Part shown: positions 24,708-34,530 of the stretch, one piece after another
Numbering within the stretch: the first letter of the stretch is position 1
Layout: each line of letters begins with the position of its first letter
From: Umezawaea tangerina
Lineage (GTDB): Bacteria; Actinomycetota; Actinomycetes; Mycobacteriales; Pseudonocardiaceae
Direction: 5' to 3'
DNA length: 64,000 nucleotides
Assembly: GCF_003002815.1 (NCBI RefSeq)
Contig: NZ_PVTF01000018.1
Span: 1 to 64,000, forward strand
The notes under the pieces: model-generated
Seen by the model: only the letters and a program-made list of their open reading frames with translations
Databases searched by the model: none
What the model was told of the DNA's origin: nothing
Program-made: the position numbers and the translations under genes

Positions 24708-26402
24708 TTACAGTTCTGCCAGGCGTTCGCGGAGGGTGTCCAGGCCCATGGCGCCCATTTCCAGGGCTTCCTTGTGGAAGCGCTTGAGGTCGAAGGCGGA
24801 GCCGTGGCGGGTGCGGGCGTCGTCGCGGGCGGCTAGCCAGAGGCGTTCGCCGATCTTGTAGGACGGGGCCTGGCCGGGCCAGCCGAGGTAGCGGTCGATT
24901 TCGTCGTGGACGTGTGAAGGGTCCGTGATGGTCCTGGTGAGCATGAACTCCAGGCCGAGTTCGGGGGTCCAGCGTTCGCCCTCGTGGAAGCCGGTGCCCT
25001 TGGGGATCTCCAGCTCCAAGTGCATGCCGATGTCGATGATGACCCGCGCGGCGCGGAACAGGTGGGCGTCGAGCATGCCCAGGAGGTTGCCGTCGTCGTC
25101 GAGGTAGCCGAGCTCGCGCATCAGGCGCTCGGCGTAGAGGGCCCAGCCCTCGCCGTGGCCGGAGACCCAGCAGAACAGGCGCTGGAAGTCGTTGAGCTTG
25201 TCGGAGTTGTAGACGGCGGTGGCGACCTGGAGGTGGTGGCCGGGAACGCCCTCGTGGTAGACGGTCGTGAGCTCGCGCCAGGTGGAGAACGTCTCGCGGT
25301 CGGCGGGCACGGACCACCACATGCGGCCGGGGCGGGAGAAGTCGGGGGTGGGGCCGCTGTAGTAGGCGCCGACGCCGCCGCCGGGCGGGGCGATGCGGCA
25401 CTCGAGGCGCATGAGCTCGTCGGGGAGCTCGAAGTGGACGTCGCGCAGGTCGAGCAGGGCCTTGTCGGACAGCTGCTGCATCCACGACTGGAGGCCCGCC
25501 TGGCCCTGCACGAGGTAGCGCGGGTCGGCGTCGAGCGCGGCGGCGGCCTCGGCGAGCGTGGCGCCGGGCTTGATGCGGCCGACGATCTGCTTCATCTCCG
25601 ACTCGATGCGGGTGAACTCCTCCCAACCCCACTCGTAGGCCTCGGCGAGGTCGAGGCGGGAGCCGACGAAGTAGCGCGACGCGAGCCGGTAGGCCTCCTC
25701 GCCGACGGCGTCCTTCACCGGGGCCTTGGCGGCGAGGTCGTCGCGCAGGAACGCGGCCAGGTCGCCGTAGGCCTCGGCGGCGGCCGTCGCGCCCTTCTCC
25801 AGGTCGGTGCGCAACGCGGCGTCGACCTGCGTTCCACCCTTCTGGGCACCCTCGACCAGGTTCGCGAAGAACGAACGGCCACCGCGGCGACCGGACCAGG
25901 TGTCGCACTGGTCGGCGACCTTGGTGACCTGGCGCAGCGCGGAGACCCGCCCCTTGTCCGCGGCGTAGGACAGGCCCGCGCGGAGCTTGGTGACGGCGTC
26001 CGGCATCGCGGCCAGGCGGCGGGCCACGACGGCCCACTGCTCGGGGGTGTCGGTCGGCATGTGGTCGAAGATCTCGCGCAGGGACTGCACGGGGCTCGCC
26101 AGCACGTTCAGGTCGCTCTCGACCCGGCCCGCCTCGTACAGGTCGACCGAGACGGAGCCGCGCTCCAGGAAGACGGCCTTGGCGTCGCTCTCCGACTTGT
26201 CGGCGGGCTCGGCCGCGGAGACCTCGCGGATCGCGCGCACCTCGAGCTCGTGCCGCGCGGCATGCCCCTCCGGCGAGTAGTCGGTGAGCTGGTCCTCGCC
26301 CCCCGGCAGCCCGAGCTGGGTCGCCGCGAGCGGGTCCAGCGCCACGTAGTCGATCACGAACCGGTTGCTGATGTCGTGCACACCAGCCGAAGAGGAAGCC
26401 AT
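24708..26402 (-). CDS. DUF885 family protein, putative metalloprotease-like
   Basis: 564 residues of the DUF885 family. The metallopeptidase-like motif ELTTVYHEGVPGHHLQ (HExxxxHH) in the C-terminal half and GHGEGWALYAERLM further on are the conserved family blocks, reminiscent of M32-type carboxypeptidases. No signal peptide, so probably cytoplasmic. ATG 26402 is 7 nt after -10 TAGCGT (26415-26410), supporting a leaderless start three codons inside the longest frame. Substrates are not established for this family. Divergent from lppM. Confidence 0.85.
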   Translation of the reverse strand: MASSSAGVHDISNRFVIDYVALDPLAATQLGLPGGEDQLTDYSPEGHAARHELEVRAIREVSAAEPADKSESDAKAVFLERGSVSVDLYEAGRVESDLNVLASPVQSLREIFDHMPTDTPEQWAVVARRLAAMPDAVTKLRAGLSYAADKGRVSALRQVTKVADQCDTWSGRRGGRSFFANLVEGAQKGGTQVDAALRTDLEKGATAAAEAYGDLAAFLRDDLAAKAPVKDAVGEEAYRLASRYFVGSRLDLAEAYEWGWEEFTRIESEMKQIVGRIKPGATLAEAAAALDADPRYLVQGQAGLQSWMQQLSDKALLDLRDVHFELPDELMRLECRIAPPGGGVGAYYSGPTPDFSRPGRMWWSVPADRETFSTWRELTTVYHEGVPGHHLQVATAVYNSDKLNDFQRLFCWVSGHGEGWALYAERLMRELGYLDDDGNLLGMLDAHLFRAARVIIDIGMHLELEIPKGTGFHEGERWTPELGLEFMLTRTITDPSHVHDEIDRYLGWPGQAPSYKIGERLWLAARDDARTRHGSAFDLKRFHKEALEMGAMGLDTLRERLAEL

Positions 26403-26519
26403 GCCGGGCACGCTACCTGCCGCCTCCGACGCGGCAAAGGTCTTTAGGCTTGCTCACGATTACCAGTCGAACGGCTGGCGGACAAGGTCAACATTGCTCC
26501 CTACTGGCAGGATGACCGC

Positions 26520-27173
26520 GTGTCCAGAGCCCGTGTGCTCCTCCTGCCGGTGTTCCTGCTCCTCGCGGCGTTCTCGCTGACGGGGTGCGTCCGCCTGCAC
26601 GCCGCCATGGCGGTCTCGGAGGACGACCGCGTGTCCGGCGAGATCATCGCCGCGACCCCGCCGACCGCGGACAACGACCCCGGCCCGCAGCTGCGCGTGC
26701 CGTCGGAGCTGGCGAGCCGGGTCACCACCAAGCCCTACCGGGTCGACGCCTACGCGGGCACCCAGCTGTTCTTCAACGGCCTGACCTTCGACGAGGTCCG
26801 CACCCTCTCCGCCGCCACCAGCTCCTCCAGCAGCCGCTACACCCTCAACTTCCGCCGCTCCGGCGACCTGGTCACGATGTCCGGCTCGGTCGACCTCACC
26901 CAGGTGCCGATCGACCGCGCGGACATCCAGGTCAAGATCAGCTTTCCCGGCGGCGTGGTCAACACCAACGGCCGCGAGGAGGACGAGGGCACCATCGCCT
27001 GGAGCCCCAAGCCGGGCCAGGCGTCGATGCTCACGGCCACCGTCCAGTACGCGGGCGCGGACTCCGAGGGCTTCTTCGGCTGGGTGATGCTCGTCGGCGC
27101 CCTCACCGGCGGGGCGGCGCTCATCGTCGTCGTGCTGGCGCTCGTCGCGCACCGGCGCAGCCTGGTGGCCTGA
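26520..27173 (+). CDS. lppM: LppM-family lipoprotein (DUF3153)
   Basis: 217 residues. The lipobox SLTGC gives a lipid-anchored Cys at about residue 22 after a hydrophobic signal. The body is a DUF3153-type beta-rich domain (RLHAAMAVSEDDRVSGEIIAA at its start), followed by a C-terminal membrane helix (about 187-209, GWVMLVGALTGGAALIVVVLA) and a short basic tail. LppM (Rv2171) in M. tuberculosis binds phosphoinositol mannosides; here too the gene sits next to the metF-idsA-mptA block, so a role with PIM/lipomannan is plausible. The GTG is 6 nt after CAGGAT, suggesting a leaderless mRNA. Confidence 0.88.
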   Translation: MSRARVLLLPVFLLLAAFSLTGCVRLHAAMAVSEDDRVSGEIIAATPPTADNDPGPQLRVPSELASRVTTKPYRVDAYAGTQLFFNGLTFDEVRTLSAATSSSSSRYTLNFRRSGDLVTMSGSVDLTQVPIDRADIQVKISFPGGVVNTNGREEDEGTIAWSPKPGQASMLTATVQYAGADSEGFFGWVMLVGALTGGAALIVVVLALVAHRRSLVA

Positions 27174-27251
27174 CGCCCGGTGCGGCACCGCCGACGTCAC
27201 CGCAACGGGTGATCATCGGCGGGTGGCGCGCACCGGCGCGTCCCGGCCGCC

Positions 27252-27866
27252 CTAGCGGCCGCGGTGCTCCCACGCGTGCACCAGTGCCGTCGCCGCGCGG
27301 TTGCCGTACTCCGAGAACGGCAGCACGGTCGGCCGGGCACCCTGGTCGCCCGCGCACACGAACAGCACGCGGGTGTTGCGGTCGAGCACCAGCCGGTGGG
27401 TCATGCCGAAGTCGGCCTCCAGCGTGGTCGCGGCGAGCGCGTTCACGTCGCTGACCGCGATCGCCTGGTGGACGGCGCGGACGCGGGCGTCGCGCTCGGC
27501 GCCGCGCTCCTTGCGGACGCTGGACTTGTACCTGTCGCTGAGCAGGGCCGCGTCCGGGGTGAGGGTGGCCCAGGACTTGGTGGCCAATCGCAGGTCCCAG
27601 CGCTTGCCGAAGCGGTCCGCCGCGACGTAGCGGGGCGGTGTCGCCAGCACCGACGGGAGGTCCGGCAGGGACCAGCCGTCGTCGTTGGCGACGGGCACCT
27701 TGGCCACGCGCAGCAGCGCGGCCATGTCGCGGCAGACCCGTGAGATCACGGGCTCGGCCGAGCGCACCTTGGCGGCGAAGTCGTCGGCCAGCCCCCGCTT
27801 GTGGGCCTCCGAACGGGCTCGCTTCGCCTCGGCTTCCCTCTTGAAGTTCTCGTCGAACGTGGGCAT
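27252..27866 (-). CDS. Conserved hypothetical protein downstream of metF
   Basis: A 204-residue soluble protein. The N-terminal quarter is helical and highly charged (FDENFKREAEAKRARSEAHKRG), the rest mixed. ATG 27866 has GAGGAGG about 6 nt upstream and lies 11 nt inside the 3' end of metF, so the two form an operon; an in-frame GTG six codons earlier lacks such a site. I recognise no family or motif. Confidence 0.72.
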   Translation of the reverse strand: MPTFDENFKREAEAKRARSEAHKRGLADDFAAKVRSAEPVISRVCRDMAALLRVAKVPVANDDGWSLPDLPSVLATPPRYVAADRFGKRWDLRLATKSWATLTPDAALLSDRYKSSVRKERGAERDARVRAVHQAIAVSDVNALAATTLEADFGMTHRLVLDRNTRVLFVCAGDQGARPTVLPFSEYGNRAATALVHAWEHRGR

Positions 27867-27876
27867 CCGCGCCTCC

Positions 27877-28761
27877 TCACGCACGCGCGGGGACCAGGCC
27901 CAGTCGGGCCACCACTTCCCTCGTCGCCTTCGAGCGGTTCAGGGTGTAGAAGTGCAGGCCCGGCACGCCCTCGGCGAGCAGCCGGTCCCCCATCTCCGTC
28001 ACCAGGTCGACACCAGCCTTCCGGAAGCCCTTCGGGTCGTCCACGAAGGGGTCCAGTCGACGGGCGACCGACGGGGGCACGGGGGCCCCGGACAGCTCGA
28101 TCGTCTTGGCGAGGGTGCGCGGGGTCGTCAACGGCATCAGGCCGGGCAGCAGCGCGGTGTCGCAGCCCAGCGCGTCGACCCGGTCGCGCAGCCGCAGGAA
28201 GTCCTCCGGCTGGAAGAACAGCTGGGCGATGGCGAAGTCCGCGCCCGCCCGCAGCTTGCGCACCAGGTACTCCGTGTCGGTGTCCACGTCGCCGGAGCGC
28301 GGGTGGCCGTAGGGGAACGCGGCGACGCCCACGCAGAAGTCGCCGAGCTCGCGGCAGAGCCGCACCAGCTCCTCGGCGTAGGTGAGGCCGTCGGGGTGGG
28401 CGACCCACTCGCCGTTGGGGTCGCCGGGCGGGTCGCCGCGCACGGCCAGGATGTTGCGCACGCCGACGGCGGCGTACCAGCCGATGACGTTGCGCAGCTC
28501 GGCGACGGAGTGGTCGACGGCGGTCAGGTGCGCCATCGGCACCAGGGTGGTCTCCTGCGCGACCCGGCCGGTGGTGCGGATCGTGAAGTCGCGGCTGGAG
28601 CCCCCGGCGCCGTAGGTGATGGACACGAAGGCCGGGTCGAGCGGCTCCAGCTCGCGGATCGCGCGCCACAGGACCAGCTCGTCCGCGCTGTCGCGGGGAG
28701 GGAAGAACTCGACGGAGAACACGGGACCCCGCCCGTGCAACCGTTCGACCACCGTCGTCAT
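27877..28761 (-). CDS. metF: Methylenetetrahydrofolate reductase
   Basis: 294 residues, the usual length for bacterial MTHFR, reducing 5,10-methylene-THF to 5-methyl-THF for methionine synthesis. Family blocks: VFSVEFFPPRD (catalytic Glu), FVSITYGAGGSSRD, HLTAVDHS, NILAVRGDPPG, FAIAQLFFQPEDFL, and GLHFYTLNRSKAT at the end. Leaderless: -10 TAGGCT then 7 nt to ATG. Its place between lppM and idsA mirrors Rv2172c, whose product is a MetF homologue; that one is reported to be atypical, so activity should be tested. Confidence 0.9.
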   Translation of the reverse strand: MTTVVERLHGRGPVFSVEFFPPRDSADELVLWRAIRELEPLDPAFVSITYGAGGSSRDFTIRTTGRVAQETTLVPMAHLTAVDHSVAELRNVIGWYAAVGVRNILAVRGDPPGDPNGEWVAHPDGLTYAEELVRLCRELGDFCVGVAAFPYGHPRSGDVDTDTEYLVRKLRAGADFAIAQLFFQPEDFLRLRDRVDALGCDTALLPGLMPLTTPRTLAKTIELSGAPVPPSVARRLDPFVDDPKGFRKAGVDLVTEMGDRLLAEGVPGLHFYTLNRSKATREVVARLGLVPARA

Positions 28762-28866
28762 GCGCCACAGCCTAGTGGGGTGCCCGGGTGCTGGGAGAGG
28801 GCTTTCACTTGCTGGGAGCAGGCCCCCGGTGCGGCGGCGACGGGCCGCAGAGGTGACGATAGGCGG

Positions 28867-29946
28867 GTGTCCGCTCCAGAGCTGCTCCACCCGTTGGACC
28901 TCGCGCTGCCCACGCACGTCGACGAGGCGCTGGCGACCTACCTGGCCGACCGGCGCACGCTGGGCGCGCTGATGGACGAGAACTTCACCGGGGCGGTGGA
29001 CGGTCTCGCGGCGTTCGTGCTGAGCGGCGGCAAGCGCATCCGGCCCACGTTCGCCTGGTGGGGCTGGCGGGCCGCGGGCGGTGACCCGGAGGGGCCCCTC
29101 GCGGAGTCCGTGCTCACGGCGGTCAGCTCGCTGGAGCTGATCCAGGCCTGCGCGCTGGTCCACGACGACCTGATGGACGCCTCCGAGGTGCGCCGGGGCA
29201 AGCCGACCGTGCACATCGCGTTCGCCCAGGAGCACCGCGACCGGCGCTGGCTCGGCGAGCCGGAGCGGTTCGGGCTCGCGGCGGCCGTGCTGATCGGCGA
29301 CATCGCGTTGGCCTGGGCGGACGACATGCTGTTCGCCGCCGGTCTGCCGACCGACGCGCTGCAGCGGCTGAGCCTGCCGTGGCGGGACATGCGCACCGAG
29401 ATGCTCGCGGGCCAGTACCTCGACGTGCTCACGCAGGCGCGTGGCGACTCCTCGCCCGACGCGGCGCTGCGGATCGACCGGCTCAAGACCGCCGCCTACA
29501 CCGTGGAACGGCCGCTGCACATGGGCGCGGCGCTCGGCGGCGGCTCGCCGGAGCTGATCGACGGGCTGCGCCGGTTCGGCGCGGACATCGGGGTCGCGTT
29601 CCAGCTGCGCGACGACCTGCTGGGCGTGTTCGGCGACCCGGCGGTGACCGGCAAGCCCGCGGGCGACGACCTGCGCGAGGGCAAGCGGACGCTGCTGGTG
29701 GCGCTGGGCATGGAGTACGGCGCCGACGTGCTGCACAAGGCGCTGGGCAACCCGGAGCTGGACGTGGAGACCGTCGACGCGGTGCGCGACGCGCTGGTCG
29801 GCGTCGGCGCGGTGGACGCGATCGAGGACCGGATCACCGAGCTGACGACGTCCGCGCTGGCCGCGCTCGACGCGGCGCCGGTGACGGCCCCGGCGGGCGA
29901 CCGGCTGGCCGAGCTGGCCGTCAGCGCCACGAAGCGGACCTACTGA
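28867..29946 (+). CDS. idsA: Polyprenyl (geranylgeranyl) diphosphate synthase
   Basis: 359 residues of the trans-isoprenyl diphosphate synthase family. GGKRIRP binds IPP, the first Asp-rich motif is DDLMD (100-104) and the second is the DDLLG segment, with GKPAGDDLREGKRTLL following. It should build GGPP or a similar allylic diphosphate. GTG 28867 is chosen because upstream frame is antisense to metF. The stop is 2 nt before crtI, so GGPP likely feeds the carotenoid genes crtI/crtB directly. It corresponds to idsA2 (Rv2173) by position. Confidence 0.92.
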   Translation: MSAPELLHPLDLALPTHVDEALATYLADRRTLGALMDENFTGAVDGLAAFVLSGGKRIRPTFAWWGWRAAGGDPEGPLAESVLTAVSSLELIQACALVHDDLMDASEVRRGKPTVHIAFAQEHRDRRWLGEPERFGLAAAVLIGDIALAWADDMLFAAGLPTDALQRLSLPWRDMRTEMLAGQYLDVLTQARGDSSPDAALRIDRLKTAAYTVERPLHMGAALGGGSPELIDGLRRFGADIGVAFQLRDDLLGVFGDPAVTGKPAGDDLREGKRTLLVALGMEYGADVLHKALGNPELDVETVDAVRDALVGVGAVDAIEDRITELTTSALAALDAAPVTAPAGDRLAELAVSATKRTY

Positions 29947-29948
29947 CC

Positions 29949-31469
29949 ATGAGGGTGCTGCCGGGCCGCACCGACCACGTCGTGGTGGTGGGCGCGGGAC
30001 TCGCGGGCCTGTCCACGGCGCTGCACCTGCTGGGCACGGGCCGGTCGGTGACGGTCGTCGAGCGCGACGCCACCCCCGGCGGCCGGGCGGGGCGGCTGGA
30101 CCTGGACGGCTACCGGATCGACACCGGGCCGACCGTGCTGACCATGCCGGAGCTGGTCGAGGACGCGCTGGCCGCGGTCGGCGAGTCGCTGGCCGACCGG
30201 CTCGACCTGGTCCCCGTCGACCCCGCCTACCGCGCGCGCTTCGCCGACGGCACGTCGCTGGACGTGCACGCCGACGCCGAGGAGATGGAGGCGGAGGTGC
30301 GGCGCTTCGCCGGTGCGGACGAGGCCGCGGGCTACCGCAGGCTGCGCACCTGGCTGACCGAGCTGTACCGGGTGGAGAAGGACTCGTTCATCGGCGCCAA
30401 CTTCGACTCCCCCGCCGACCTGCTGGGGCCGTCGCTGGCGAAGCTGGCCGCGCTGCGCGGGTTCGGCAGGCTCGGGCCGTCCATCGCCCGGTTCCTGCGC
30501 GACGAGCGCCTCCAGCGGGTGTTCTCGTTCCAGTCCCTCTACGCCGGGGTGCCGCCGCGGCGCGCGCTCGCCGCGTACGCTGTGATCGCCTACATGGACA
30601 CCGTGGCGGGTGTGCACTTCCCGCGCGGCGGCATGCGGGCCCTGCCCGACGCCATGGCGGGCGCGGTGGCCGACGCGGGCGCCGCCCTCCGGTACCGCAC
30701 GACCGTGGCCTGGCTGGAGCGCATCGGCAGCCGCGTGACGGCCGTGCGCACGACCCAGGGCGAGCGGATCCCGTGCGACGCGGTGGTGCTGACCCCGGAC
30801 CTGCCGGTGGCCTACCGGCTGCTCGGCAAGGCCCCGCGCCGCCCGCGCGCGGTGCGCTGGTCGCCCTCGGCGGTCGTGCTGCACGCGGGCACCACCCGTA
30901 CGTGGCCGGAGCTGGCGCACCACACGATCCTCTTCGGCGGGGCGTGGGACCGGACGTTCGACGAGATCACCTCGACCGGTCGGCTGATGAGCGACCCGTC
31001 GCTGCTGGTCACCCAGCCCACCCAGGGCGACCCGTCGCTCGCGCCGCCGGGGCGGCACCTGAACTTCGTGCTCGCGCCGGTGCCGAACCTGGAGGTCGGC
31101 CCGGTCGACTGGGAGCGGGTCGGCCCCGCCTACCGCGACGAGCTGCTGCGCACCCTGGAGGCGCGCGGGCTGACCGGGTTCGAGGCGTCGGTCGAGACGT
31201 CGCACCTGGTCACGCCGCGGGACTGGGCGGACATGGGGCTCGCCGCGGGCACCCCGTTCTCGGCCGCGCACACGTTCGGGCAGACCGGTCCGTTCCGGCC
31301 GCGCAACCTGGTCGACGGCGTGGAGAACGTCGTGCTGGCGGGCTGCGGCACGACGCCGGGCGTGGGCGTGCCGCCGGTGCTGATCTCCGGGAAGCTGGCC
31401 GCGCAACGGGTCGCGGGCACCCCGCTCGGGGCGCTGCGGGCGCGGAACCGGACGGCGATCGTCACCTGA
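29949..31469 (+). CDS. crtI: Phytoene desaturase/dehydrogenase CrtI
   Basis: 506 residues, FAD-dependent carotenoid desaturase of the CrtI type. VVVGAGLAGLSTALHL is the dinucleotide-binding motif near the N-terminus, RIDTGPTVLTMPE the next block, and the C-terminal FAD signature is NVVLAGCGTTPGVGVPPVLISGKLAA. It introduces double bases into phytoene to yield neurosporene, lycopene or a related product. Starts 2 nt after idsA. crtB lies beyond mptA, so the carotenoid set is interrupted by a mannosyltransferase gene. No cyclase gene is in the window. Confidence 0.92.
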   Translation: MRVLPGRTDHVVVVGAGLAGLSTALHLLGTGRSVTVVERDATPGGRAGRLDLDGYRIDTGPTVLTMPELVEDALAAVGESLADRLDLVPVDPAYRARFADGTSLDVHADAEEMEAEVRRFAGADEAAGYRRLRTWLTELYRVEKDSFIGANFDSPADLLGPSLAKLAALRGFGRLGPSIARFLRDERLQRVFSFQSLYAGVPPRRALAAYAVIAYMDTVAGVHFPRGGMRALPDAMAGAVADAGAALRYRTTVAWLERIGSRVTAVRTTQGERIPCDAVVLTPDLPVAYRLLGKAPRRPRAVRWSPSAVVLHAGTTRTWPELAHHTILFGGAWDRTFDEITSTGRLMSDPSLLVTQPTQGDPSLAPPGRHLNFVLAPVPNLEVGPVDWERVGPAYRDELLRTLEARGLTGFEASVETSHLVTPRDWADMGLAAGTPFSAAHTFGQTGPFRPRNLVDGVENVVLAGCGTTPGVGVPPVLISGKLAAQRVAGTPLGALRARNRTAIVT

Positions 31470-31633
31470 TCGTGGAGTCCCGAACCGCACCCGGCCGATG
31501 TCCGAATACTCCACATGGGCACTGCCCGCGGTGATCTTCACGTGCGAGGATCGTCACGGGTGTTACAAGCCTGTCACGCGTGCCCGCCATCGCGTGCCGA
31601 GGCGCGCGAGCGCTGTGCAACGATGTTGCCGCG

Positions 31634-33160
31634 ATGGCTTCGACTCCGTCCCTTCCCCGCTCGAGCGCCGCGTCCGCGCAGCAGGCGCCGACCGCTGATA
31701 CCCGCACGCCGTCGGAACCGACCGGCATCCCGATCCGGACCATCCTGCTCGGGGTCGCGGGCGTCACCCTCATCTCGCTCGGCGGCGCGGGCGCGGGCGC
31801 GGTCCTCAAGACCGACCCGCTGCTGACGGACCTGTCGCTCAGCTGGGTCCGCTACGGGCACGGCCACGACCTGGCAACAGCGCTGCTGTACGCGGGTCTG
31901 GGGCTGGTGATCTGGGCGTGGGTGCGGCTGGGGCGGATGGTGCACCACCGCTTGGTCGGCACCGCCGCGGTGCTGATCGCGATCGTCGCGTGGACGTTGC
32001 CGCTGCTGCTGTCGCCGCCGTTGTTCAGCAAGGACGTGTACAGCTACCTGGCGCAGGGGCAGCTGGCGCTGCACGGGTTCGACCCGTACCGGGTGGGTCC
32101 GGCGGCGTTGCCGTCGCCGTTGAGCGACAACGTGAGCTGGGTCTGGCAGAACACCCCGGCCCCGTACGGACCGCTGTTCATCCTGATCGCCAAGACCGTG
32201 GTGTGGGCGACCGGCGCCAGTGTCATCGGCGGCGTGGTCCTCATGCGGCTCGTGCTGGCCGCGGGGCTCGCCCTGATGTGCTGGTCGCTGCCGGGGCTGA
32301 CCCGCCACCTCGGTGGACGTCCGGCGGTCGCGCTGTGGCTGGCCGGGGCGAACCCGTTGATGCTGGTCCACCTGATCGGCGGCGGGCACAACGACATCCT
32401 GATGGTCGGCCTGATGGCCGCGGGCGTGCTCCTCGTGCTCGACCGGCGCCACGTCCTGGGCATCGTCCTGGTGGCCCTCGCGGTGGCGGTGAAGGCCACG
32501 GCCGCGGTCGCGCTGCCGTTCCTGGTGCTGGTCTGGGCCGCCCGGCTGGACGGCTCCCAGCGCGCCCGGCTCGCCAAGGCGATCGGCGGCGGGGTCGCGG
32601 TGTTCGTCGCCGTGTTCGCCGTGTGCTCGCTGGTCGCGGGCGTGGACCTGGGCTGGATCCCCGCGCTCAGCTCGTCCTCGACGATCGTGAACTGGCTGTC
32701 GCTCCCCAGCGCGGTCGGCGACTTCGTGTACACGCTGGTCAGCCTGGTCGTGAAGGTCGAGCCGGGCGTGTTCATGACCGTCGCCCGCGGCGCCGGGTCG
32801 CTCCTGCTGCTCTACATCGCCTGGCGGCAGTGGCGGGCCGCCGAGGACGGCGGACCCAACGCCATCCGGCACGCCGCGCTCACCATGCTCGCCGTCGCCC
32901 TGCTCTCCCCCGCCACCCTGCCCTGGTACTTCAGCTGGCCGCTCGTCCTCGGCGCGGGCCTCGCCTGGACCGCGACCAGCCTCACCGCCGTCGTGTTCTT
33001 CTCGTCGGTGCTGCTCCTGGTCACGTTCCCCAACGGCGACACGGCCCTCTACTCGTGGGGCTACCTGGCCCTGACCGCCGCCGTGTCCGCGCTGGCCGCC
33101 GTGTCCCTCACCCGACCCGATCCCCTGGAGCTGTCGAGCAGGTACGGGCCGCGTCCGTGA
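31634..33160 (+). CDS. mptA: Alpha-(1->6)-mannosyltransferase MptA-like
   Basis: 508 residues, a polytopic GT-C glycosyltransferase using polyprenyl-phosphate mannose. About 12-13 membrane helices; the loop [20 protein letters not shown] contains the acidic residue essential in this family, then FDPYRVGP and TPAPYGPLF. Length and position match MptA (Rv2174, 516 aa), which extends the mannan core of lipomannan. ATG 31634 begins a 50-residue Ser/Pro-rich cytoplasmic tail. Translationally coupled to crtB by GTGA overlap, so a carotenoid and a lipoglycan gene share one mRNA. Confidence 0.88.
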   Translation: MASTPSLPRSSAASAQQAPTADTRTPSEPTGIPIRTILLGVAGVTLISLGGAGAGAVLKTDPLLTDLSLSWVRYGHGHDLATALLYAGLGLVIWAWVRLGRMVHHRLVGTAAVLIAIVAWTLPLLLSPPLFSKDVYSYLAQGQLALHGFDPYRVGPAALPSPLSDNVSWVWQNTPAPYGPLFILIAKTVVWATGASVIGGVVLMRLVLAAGLALMCWSLPGLTRHLGGRPAVALWLAGANPLMLVHLIGGGHNDILMVGLMAAGVLLVLDRRHVLGIVLVALAVAVKATAAVALPFLVLVWAARLDGSQRARLAKAIGGGVAVFVAVFAVCSLVAGVDLGWIPALSSSSTIVNWLSLPSAVGDFVYTLVSLVVKVEPGVFMTVARGAGSLLLLYIAWRQWRAAEDGGPNAIRHAALTMLAVALLSPATLPWYFSWPLVLGAGLAWTATSLTAVVFFSSVLLLVTFPNGDTALYSWGYLALTAAVSALAAVSLTRPDPLELSSRYGPRP

Positions 33161-34215
33161 GCGGTCGGGAACTCGACGCCGCCGGGGTCACCGACCCGGC
33201 CGTGCGGCTGGCCTACGCGCGCTGCGAGCGCGTCAACGCGGCCTCCGGCAAGACGTTCTACCTCGCCACCAAGCTGCTCGCCCCGGCGCAGCGACCGGCC
33301 GTGCACGCCCTGTACGGGTTCGCGCGGTGGGCGGACGAGATCGTGGACTCCAGCTCGTCGGCGGGACGCGGGGCGCAGCTCGACGAGCTCGAACACCAGT
33401 TCGACGACCAGCTGTCCGGACGGCCGGTGGACCACCCCGTGCTCGCCGCGCTGGCCGACACGATCACCCGGTACCGGATCGACCGCGGGCTGTTCGCCGA
33501 CTTCCTCGCGTCGATGCGGATGGACCTGGAGGTCGACGAGTACGCCGACCTGGACGCCCTCGGGCGGTACATGCACGGGTCCGCGGCCGTGATCGGCCTG
33601 CAGCTGCTGCCCGTCCTGGGCACGGTGGCGCCCCGCGCGGAGGCCGAGGCGGGCGCGGCGGCGCTGGGGGTCGCGTTCCAGCTGACGAACTTCCTCCGGG
33701 ACGTCGGCGAGGACCTCGACCGGGGGCGGCTGTACCTGCCGCTGGACGTGCTGACGGCGTTCGGCGTGGACCGCGACCGGCTCCTGGCCTGCCGGGACAC
33801 CGGCCGGTCCGACCTGCGGGTGCGGCGCGCGCTGGCGCACCTCGCCGCGCACACCTACGCCGTCTACCGGGAGGCCGAGACGGCCGTGGCGCTGCTGCGG
33901 CCCGTCTCCAGGCCGTGCGTCACCACGGCACTGACCCTGTACCGGGAGATCCTGGACGGCATCGTGGCCGCCGACTACCAGGTGTTCGCCCGACGGGTGG
34001 TCGTGCCGAGGTCGCGGCGGCTCGCCGTCGCGCTACCCGGTCTGGCCCGCGCCGCGGTGGCGCGGGCCGTCCGTCCGACGTCGGGTCAGAAGGCCAACGC
34101 CTGGGCCCGGCGCTTCACCTCGCGGCCGCGGTCACCGCGGAGCGCCTCGATCGGCGATCCGGGCAACGTCTCGTCCTCGGTGAACAGCCAGGTCAGGATC
34201 TCGTCGGTCGAGTAG
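33157..34215 (+). CDS. crtB: Phytoene synthase CrtB
   Basis: 352 residues of the squalene/phytoene synthase family, joining two GGPP into phytoene. [11 protein letters not shown] (first DxxxD type) and [22 protein letters not shown] (second Asp motif, the strongest signature) are intact. GTG 33157 overlaps the mptA stop (GTGA). The last ~43 residues, from SGQKANAW on, are encoded by DNA that is also the antisense of the Rv2175c-like gene; without them the length would be the usual ~308. Either the stop codon was lost and the protein reads through, or the tail is tolerated. Confidence 0.9.
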   Translation: MSGRELDAAGVTDPAVRLAYARCERVNAASGKTFYLATKLLAPAQRPAVHALYGFARWADEIVDSSSSAGRGAQLDELEHQFDDQLSGRPVDHPVLAALADTITRYRIDRGLFADFLASMRMDLEVDEYADLDALGRYMHGSAAVIGLQLLPVLGTVAPRAEAEAGAAALGVAFQLTNFLRDVGEDLDRGRLYLPLDVLTAFGVDRDRLLACRDTGRSDLRVRRALAHLAAHTYAVYREAETAVALLRPVSRPCVTTALTLYREILDGIVAADYQVFARRVVVPRSRRLAVALPGLARAAVARAVRPTSGQKANAWARRFTSRPRSPRSASIGDPGNVSSSVNSQVRISSVE

Positions 34216-34460
34216 CCGGAGTCGCGCAGCACGGTGATCGTGCCGAACAACCCCTTCACCACTCCGCCCGCCGCGATGAAGTCGGCGGGCACGACGAGGA
34301 CACCGGCACGCCGTTCGGCGAGCAGCTGCCCGTCGCGGAGCAGCTGGTGGACACGGGTGATGGGTAGGCCAAGGCGGTCGGCGACCTCGGGGAGGTCCAG
34401 GACCTCCAGGTCGGGGGCCAATACATCCGCAGCGGCGGGAATCGCACTCACGGGGGTCAC
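34086..34460 (-). CDS. Rv2175c-family DNA-binding protein
   Basis: 124 residues: a helix-turn-helix resembling excisionase/MerR heads ([31 protein letters not shown], about 20-50) and a C-terminal dimer domain ([26 protein letters not shown]). In M. tuberculosis Rv2175c is divergent from pknL and is a phosphorylation substrate of PknL; the same divergence is kept here. The start region has little conserved sequence: GTG at 34460 or three codons later. Its 3' 130 bp overlap the convergent crtB. Confidence 0.88.
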   Translation of the reverse strand: MTPVSAIPAAADVLAPDLEVLDLPEVADRLGLPITRVHQLLRDGQLLAERRAGVLVVPADFIAAGGVVKGLFGTITVLRDSGYSTDEILTWLFTEDETLPGSPIEALRGDRGREVKRRAQALAF

Positions 34461-34530
34461 GATGCCATAACCTCTGATTCGACGCCCTGCGCCAACCGGG
34501 TCATCCTCGTCCTCCGTACGATCGGTAGTT

